Assembly (NCBI RefSeq): GCF_000001735.4 | Contig: NC_003074.8 | Span: forward strand, 21,583,261 to 21,647,260 | Direction: 5' to 3' | Origin: Arabidopsis thaliana | Taxonomy: Eukaryota; Streptophyta; Magnoliopsida; Brassicales; Brassicaceae | Length of the DNA: 64,000 nucleotides | In this document: positions 56,761 to 64,000 of the stretch, piece after piece | How positions within the stretch are numbered: the stretch's first letter is position 1 | Layout of the letters: each line of letters begins with the position of its first letter | Made by a program: the position numbers and the translations under genes | The notes under the pieces: generated by a model | Seen by the model: the letters and a program-made list of their open reading frames with translations, nothing else | What the model was told of the DNA's origin: nothing | The model's database searches: none

Positions 56761-57347
56761 ATTTTATCGCGTTGTGTCCGATCCAGAAGGTAAACATCGA
56801 ATTTAGGGTTTTTCTCTCCCCCGAGCTTGCTTTTCCGTTGGGTGAACGACTACCGTTGATTTTCTTCGTTTTTTTGGATACCGATTCGATTCTCTCTCAC
56901 CGATTTTTGAGGTTCTTTCTCTATATCCTCTCGTTTTTTGTTTCCGCCTACGTTTATCTCTCGATTTCGAGCTGTATCAACTAGCTAGGGTTCCTTAATT
57001 GGTTTATTTCGTTTGAGGTGATACTCCTTTCTTCTTCTGTTTGCGTGATACGATTCTAATTTGCTTGCTTCGCTTGGCGTTCCCTGGCTGGGTTCTCTTT
57101 GTTTCTCTTCGTCTTGGTAGATTTGATTTCGGATTTTGGGGGTTTCCTGCTTATGGAGTTCGATTTTTACATTACACAGCTGCTATTGTGATTTCTATGA
57201 TTGCGTTTGTGCTAACTATTGACCTATTTGGTATTTGCCAGGTTCTCTATTTTTCGTGGATAAGAAGATAAAGTTATTGTTTATTGATAAGTTTTCTGCT
57301 GGGAAGTTGCAACTTTTTCTAGATTTAGGACGTTACAAATTTCAATC
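56761..57347 (+). promoter_or_regulatory. RH11 5' UTR, probably with an intron
   Basis: Pyrimidine-rich leader from about 56770. The polypyrimidine tract ending 'CTTTTTCTAG' (57311-57320) just before the ATG at 57348 looks like an intron acceptor. The donor is uncertain. Open frames at 56772-56984 and 57041-57271 would lie in leader or intron. Confidence 0.4.
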
Positions 57348-60204
<2,857 letters not shown>

Positions 60205-60660
60205 CCAATTAGGCTCCCCAATTTTTCCTCTTTTTAACCTGACTATTTATTTCTTCTCTTCTACATTCCCAAGAGAGCACGTGTATTTGCCCCCACCTTT
60301 GAGATCTCTCATTCAAGAGATGGATTTAACTAATCTTGCTATTAGGTGGATCTCTCTGTTTTTTCAGGCTATTTTTAGGATTTGTCCTAAAAGATAGACA
60401 GTAGTTTTTCCGATTTTGATCTTGTTCTTGGTTTCTTCTAACAATTTCATTTGTTAGTTTGAAATCCAATTTGTCTTTTTGTTTCCCTTTGTTGTTGACA
60501 ATCTTTCTTGGTGAAATACAATCTCTCTTTATATCATTTTAAGGACTTTGTGCTTACATTGTTTAAACTCCGTTCCGTTACTTCAAAAAGATAAAATGCA
60601 GGTACATAAATTGTTGCTCTGTGTGAATTAACATACAACAATTAGATTCAACAACTATTG
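60205..60660. other. convergent 3' UTR region
   Basis: RH11 3' UTR and the 3' end of the PORR gene. No gene seen. Confidence 0.35.
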
Positions 60661-62017
60661 CTATTCAGCTTCAGAATCTTCTTCAAGCTCACTTCCTTCC
60701 ACAATCTCTTCTTCTTCAGAGCCTTCTTCCTCAAGGTCATCCTCTGGCCTATCAAGCAAAAGTTCCTCTTTAGAGACCATGCCTAGCCCTCTCGCCCGAT
60801 AAAGAAACCCTGTTCTCATCACATGATAAAACTTATCTCGAAGACGAGTGAGAGGATGCGGATCCACTAGTTTTCCTCGGCGATACCCTTCTTTGAGGAT
60901 CACAGTTGTTGTCTTACACTTCAATGAGAGGTAGAAAATGCCGGGGTATCGCGTGAATAGACGAGTGAACTTGTGCGGAATGTTGAGCTCCGCTCTCATG
61001 CTTCTCAAGTAGTTCCTCTTGGTTTTCTTGTGGATAGTCAAGCTCAAGAGCTCGTGCAAAACAGCCACAGCTCGTTTCTCCATGAGATCGCTTTCCGGAT
61101 CAATGTTACTCGGGTCATCGTAAGGAGATATGTAGGGAAGTTTTTGAAACTCATCCATCCATGCTTTGACCTTCTTCTGTGCTCCATATCCTCTAGGGAA
61201 ACTCATAGGAAAAGTCAACGTAGACTGACCTCTCTTGAACTCGCGGTATCTAGACTCCTCCCCGGAAACATCATTGTCCTCGTTTCGCTTCTGCAGCGCC
61301 GAGAATGCGAACTCATCACGCCATTTTACAAGCTTTAAACACGGGTTACCATTAGAAGCCTTGACGAAGCAGAAATGATCAGGGTATTTCATGACTAGCG
61401 TCTTTTCGTAGTTATCGGGTAAACCGAGATCGAATTTGAGAGAATGTAGTGATCTAAGAGAGACAGTTTTTGATCTCATCATCATCAGAACTCTACAGAG
61501 TCTCTCCACTGTATCAGCCTCGTGGCTTTGATGAATAATCTCTTCTTGTGAGTCAAGCATTAGTGCTGTGTCCGTTAGCTTGAAACATGGTAAGCTTGCG
61601 TAACGAGCATGAGGAAATTCGTGAAACAGAGTCGGATACCTGCAAAAATGTCAAGACTTTCATTACCATTCTTACAAAATTGATTTCTTTCTAAACCGTT
61701 TGTTCCAGTAACAATTGAAATTTTCTCTGATTGTGATACCTGCGCAAGAAGCGGAGAACAGGGACGGTGAGACCAAGGAGTTTTTGCCAATCGGCGACGG
61801 ATTTTGCGGTGAGGAAACCAGTGGGAGATCGCTTTATGGCGTCTTTGAGGATACAAGCTGCTTTGAGATCGGTCTCAGTATCAATGACGTGATCCAGGTT
61901 CTTGTTCTTCACCCACTTCAGTCTCACCTTTGTCATTGCACCCATTCCTCGCCATTGTTGATGCTGGTGAAACAGCTTACTCACCGAAAAGAGAAAGCTT
62001 TGTGATTTGACGAACAT
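60661..62017 (-). CDS. PORR-domain organellar RNA-binding / intron-splicing factor
   Basis: Two exons (61740-62017 and 60661-61639, phase 2) give 418 residues. An N-terminus rich in Phe, Ser, Lys and Gln (MFVKSQSFLFSVSKLFHQHQ) looks like an organelle transit peptide, most likely mitochondrial. The PORR domain follows: 'TKVRLKWVKNKNLDHVID', 'LKAACILKDAIKRSPTGF', 'LLGLTVPVLRFLRRYPTLF', 'DTVERLCRVLMM', 'LKFDLGLPDNYEKTLVMKYP', 'LLSLTIHKKTKRNYLRSM', 'FTRLFTRYPGIFYLSLK'. The last 30 residues are Glu-rich. Older databases label such proteins ubiquitin hydrolase by error. PORR proteins such as WTF1 and WTF9 splice group II introns; the target here is unknown. Locus order suggests At3g58520. Confidence 0.88.
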
Positions 62018-62498
62018 CTAAAGAGATTTGACGAAAGCGCGAAATGTGGATGATCTGTAATTGAGAGTGCAAAATGGGTTTAGGGTTTAGTGTTCTCTCG
62101 GAGTTTAGTTAGGACTTATCATTGAAAGAATGAATAGAGAGAAGTAGGGGAGAGTAATGCAGAGAAGGTGCTCGACGAAATGCCTGAACGAATCTAAAAG
62201 CGAGATTTTTCGACTTCTAACTCTAGGCCCACAGGCTACAGTCAAAGTAAGCCTTTTAAGTTGGTTCGCGATATGTTTTTGCAGACAGAACCTAAAAACT
62301 TGGAACTTCTTTTTATCTGCGGTACACAGCCAAATTTGCAAAAATAAGTTCCAACGCGTCTAGACTCGATTCGTGCGACTCGGGAAGACTAGGCTCGTTT
62401 AAAGGTTCACGCTTTTGATATTTCGAGCTCCTAGAGACCTAGACTCTAGTCCTGAGGCTGATTGGTAGAGGAAATTGGAAAAGCTTGGATTGAAAACT
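62018..62498. promoter_or_regulatory. divergent promoter, PORR gene (-) and RNI gene (+)
   Basis: A short shared region of 480 bp. AAACCCATTTTGCAC (62069-62083 reverse) and 'GGTTTAGGGTTTAGTG' (62079-62094) contain telo-box-like words. No other feature. Confidence 0.4.
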
Positions 62499-63952
62499 AT
62501 GGAAGCGAAGAAAGTGACAGAAGAGGAAGAAGAGACGTGGAGGAGAGAGATAGTAACAAGCGTTATGAGATTAGTGAGTACGAGATTGCCTCAGACAGAT
62601 CTAATTTCTCTACTTCTGGTTAGCCCATGGCTTTATCGCACCCTCATCTCCTATCCTTCAATCTGGCTGGTAACTAAACTTTGACTTCTTTTAAGTCTTT
62701 CCAAGTTTTCAAAAAAATTATACTTATCTGATTCAAAGTGTTGATTGTTCCCTTTCAGACCATCAATTTGCGCGAGATGACCAATGCAGGGGATCGGCTT
62801 TTAGCTGCTCTGTCCTTGGTTAGTTTACAATATAAAAAAGTTTGATACTTTGATACTGGACTGTGCTTGAATTCAACTTGTTGTGAGTGTTTGGAAAGTT
62901 TGAGCAGAAGTCACTCATCATGCTTTCAAATCGTGTAGCCAAGATATCGACAAGTGAAGCATATCAATCTTGAATTTGCCCAGGGTGTTGTGGACAGTCA
63001 TCTTAAACTTGTGAAAACCGAGGTAAATGTTTTGTAGATTCTACCAGTTATTAGTAATTACATATGGCTTTTATGTTTTCTGAATATTCGTCGAATTCAA
63101 GAATATTTGACTTTGTTTGACTTTGTGGATCGATTTCTTACAATAATGTACTGGCTGATTTATGAACATTTTAGTGCCCGGATGCTCTTTTGAGTCTAGA
63201 ATGGTTGAATCTGAACGTGTGCCAAAAGATATCAGACAATGGAATCGAAGCTATAACTAGCATATGTCCAAAGTTAAAAGTTTTCTCTATCTACTGGAAC
63301 GTAAGGTGAGATTCTGTCTTACTCATTTGTATCACACTTCTTGATTTTATCTCCTCAGACGAGCCTAATGCTTTGGTTTATTTCACAGGGTGACCGATGC
63401 TGGCATTAGAAATCTAGTGAAGAATTGCAGACATATCACTGATTTGAACTTAAGTGGCTGCAAGGTATCTTAATCTACATTTTTGGAGTCTTACTCCTGA
63501 TGGGTGGCGATAATTATGGCAATGTTTAACACACATGGACACCCTTTCTCTTCTATGTTCTCTGTTTGTAATGGATGCGAATTTTGATTTGAATGTGCAC
63601 CAATTGATGCAGAGCCTAACGGACAAAAGTATGCAACTAGTAGCTGAAAGTTATCCAGACTTAGAGTCACTGAATATCACTAGGTAAGTTAAATATGTTA
63701 AAGTCTCTGTGGTTATTTCAAAGTGATAGATAATCCACAACATTGTTGGATAATATCATTCTTCGTTTTTTGATTGTTCATAAAGATGAAAGCATGATTT
63801 CAGTTTTCCATACATTTTTATTGAATACTTTTGGTGTTTATTTTTTTTGTTCACGATGCTGCTAGGTGTGTTAAGATTACAGATGATGGATTACTTCAAG
63901 TGCTACAAAAATGTTTCTCTCTCCAGACCTTAAATCTCTATGCTCTTTCAGG
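62499..63952 (+). CDS. RNI-like leucine-rich repeat protein (F-box-like), 5' part
   Basis: Seven exons are visible (62499-62669, 62759-62818, 62939-63022, 63175-63305, 63389-63464, 63613-63683, 63866-63952), all in phase; the gene continues past the window. The ATG at 62499 begins MEAKKVTEEEEETWRREIV. Residues 20-60 ('RLPQTDLISLLLVSPWLYRT') look like an F-box. AMN1/FBXL-type leucine-rich repeats follow: 'LEWLNLNVCQKISDNGIEAI', 'VTDAGIRNLVKNC', 'ITDLNLSGCKSLTDKSMQLV', 'LESLNITRCVKITDDGLLQV'. Such proteins usually bring substrates to an SCF ubiquitin ligase; this is family inference. Locus order suggests At3g58530. Confidence 0.85.
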
Positions 63953-64000
63953 GTAGATAAGCAACATAGATCTTTTTGTTTCTGGCTATATTGTAAAACT

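Noticed and set aside
62350-62460. GC-richer stretch with CTAGACTC words, considered as a tRNA-like gene
   Set aside because: No cloverleaf, no A/B box pair and no terminator run; it is simply part of the divergent promoter.

Overview
The window is nuclear plant DNA: AT-rich, compact genes with many short GT-AG introns and typical plant gene families. The gene order and products match what I remember of Arabidopsis thaliana chromosome 3, about At3g58300 to At3g58530. That match is from memory; no database was searched.

Region 1 (1-38 kb) is a tandem array of MATH (TRAF-like) plus coiled-coil genes, all on the minus strand. The usual copy has four coding exons: exon 1 (about 107 nt) and exon 2 (about 158 nt) encode most of the MATH fold. 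Exon 3 encodes the end of MATH, a variable linker and the '[10 protein letters not shown]' block. Exon 4 (about 405 nt) encodes a coiled coil ending near 'PLSFDDVV'. I count ten recognisable MATH genes (starts at 7141, 9576, 11606, 13856, 15935, 20559, 22906, 29149, 32914, 37989), a degenerate MATH copy at 2.3-3.7 kb, related coiled-coil-only genes (1-130 and 4.1-4.7 kb) and several exon fragments. The copy at 8358-9576 appears to be RTM3, which restricts long-distance potyvirus movement. Foreign members of the array are a two-domain DUF26 secreted protein, an intronless Pelota gene and an acidic Tyr/Asp-rich orphan gene.

The array is actively rearranging. It shows a deletion scar that kept a splice donor, a lost donor, a premature stop, a shifted acceptor with a 38-nt loss, a two-MATH fusion, a MATH gene whose coiled coil is replaced by a membrane segment, and a MATH gene whose 5' end lies on remains of the acidic orphan. 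It also carries MITEs (Harbinger-like, an Emigrant-like element nested in another insertion, a hAT-like candidate), a solo LTR with a perfect 5-bp target duplication inside a coding exon, and dispersed AACCGAACC-type repeats at the edges of truncated copies. A roughly 40-60 bp promoter block recurs upstream of at least six minus-strand genes or remnants.

Region 2 (38.5-64 kb) is ordinary single-copy housekeeping sequence: a universal stress protein (+), rhomboid-like RBL15 with a UBA tail (-), an eEF1A-lysine methyltransferase-like gene (-), IQ-motif gene IQM6 (+), sphingoid phosphate phosphatase SPP1 (+), PP2A catalytic subunit PP2A4 (-), DEAD-box helicase RH11 (+), a PORR-domain organellar splicing factor (-) and the 5' part of an RNI/LRR F-box-like gene (+). 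No tRNA, rRNA or CRISPR array was seen.
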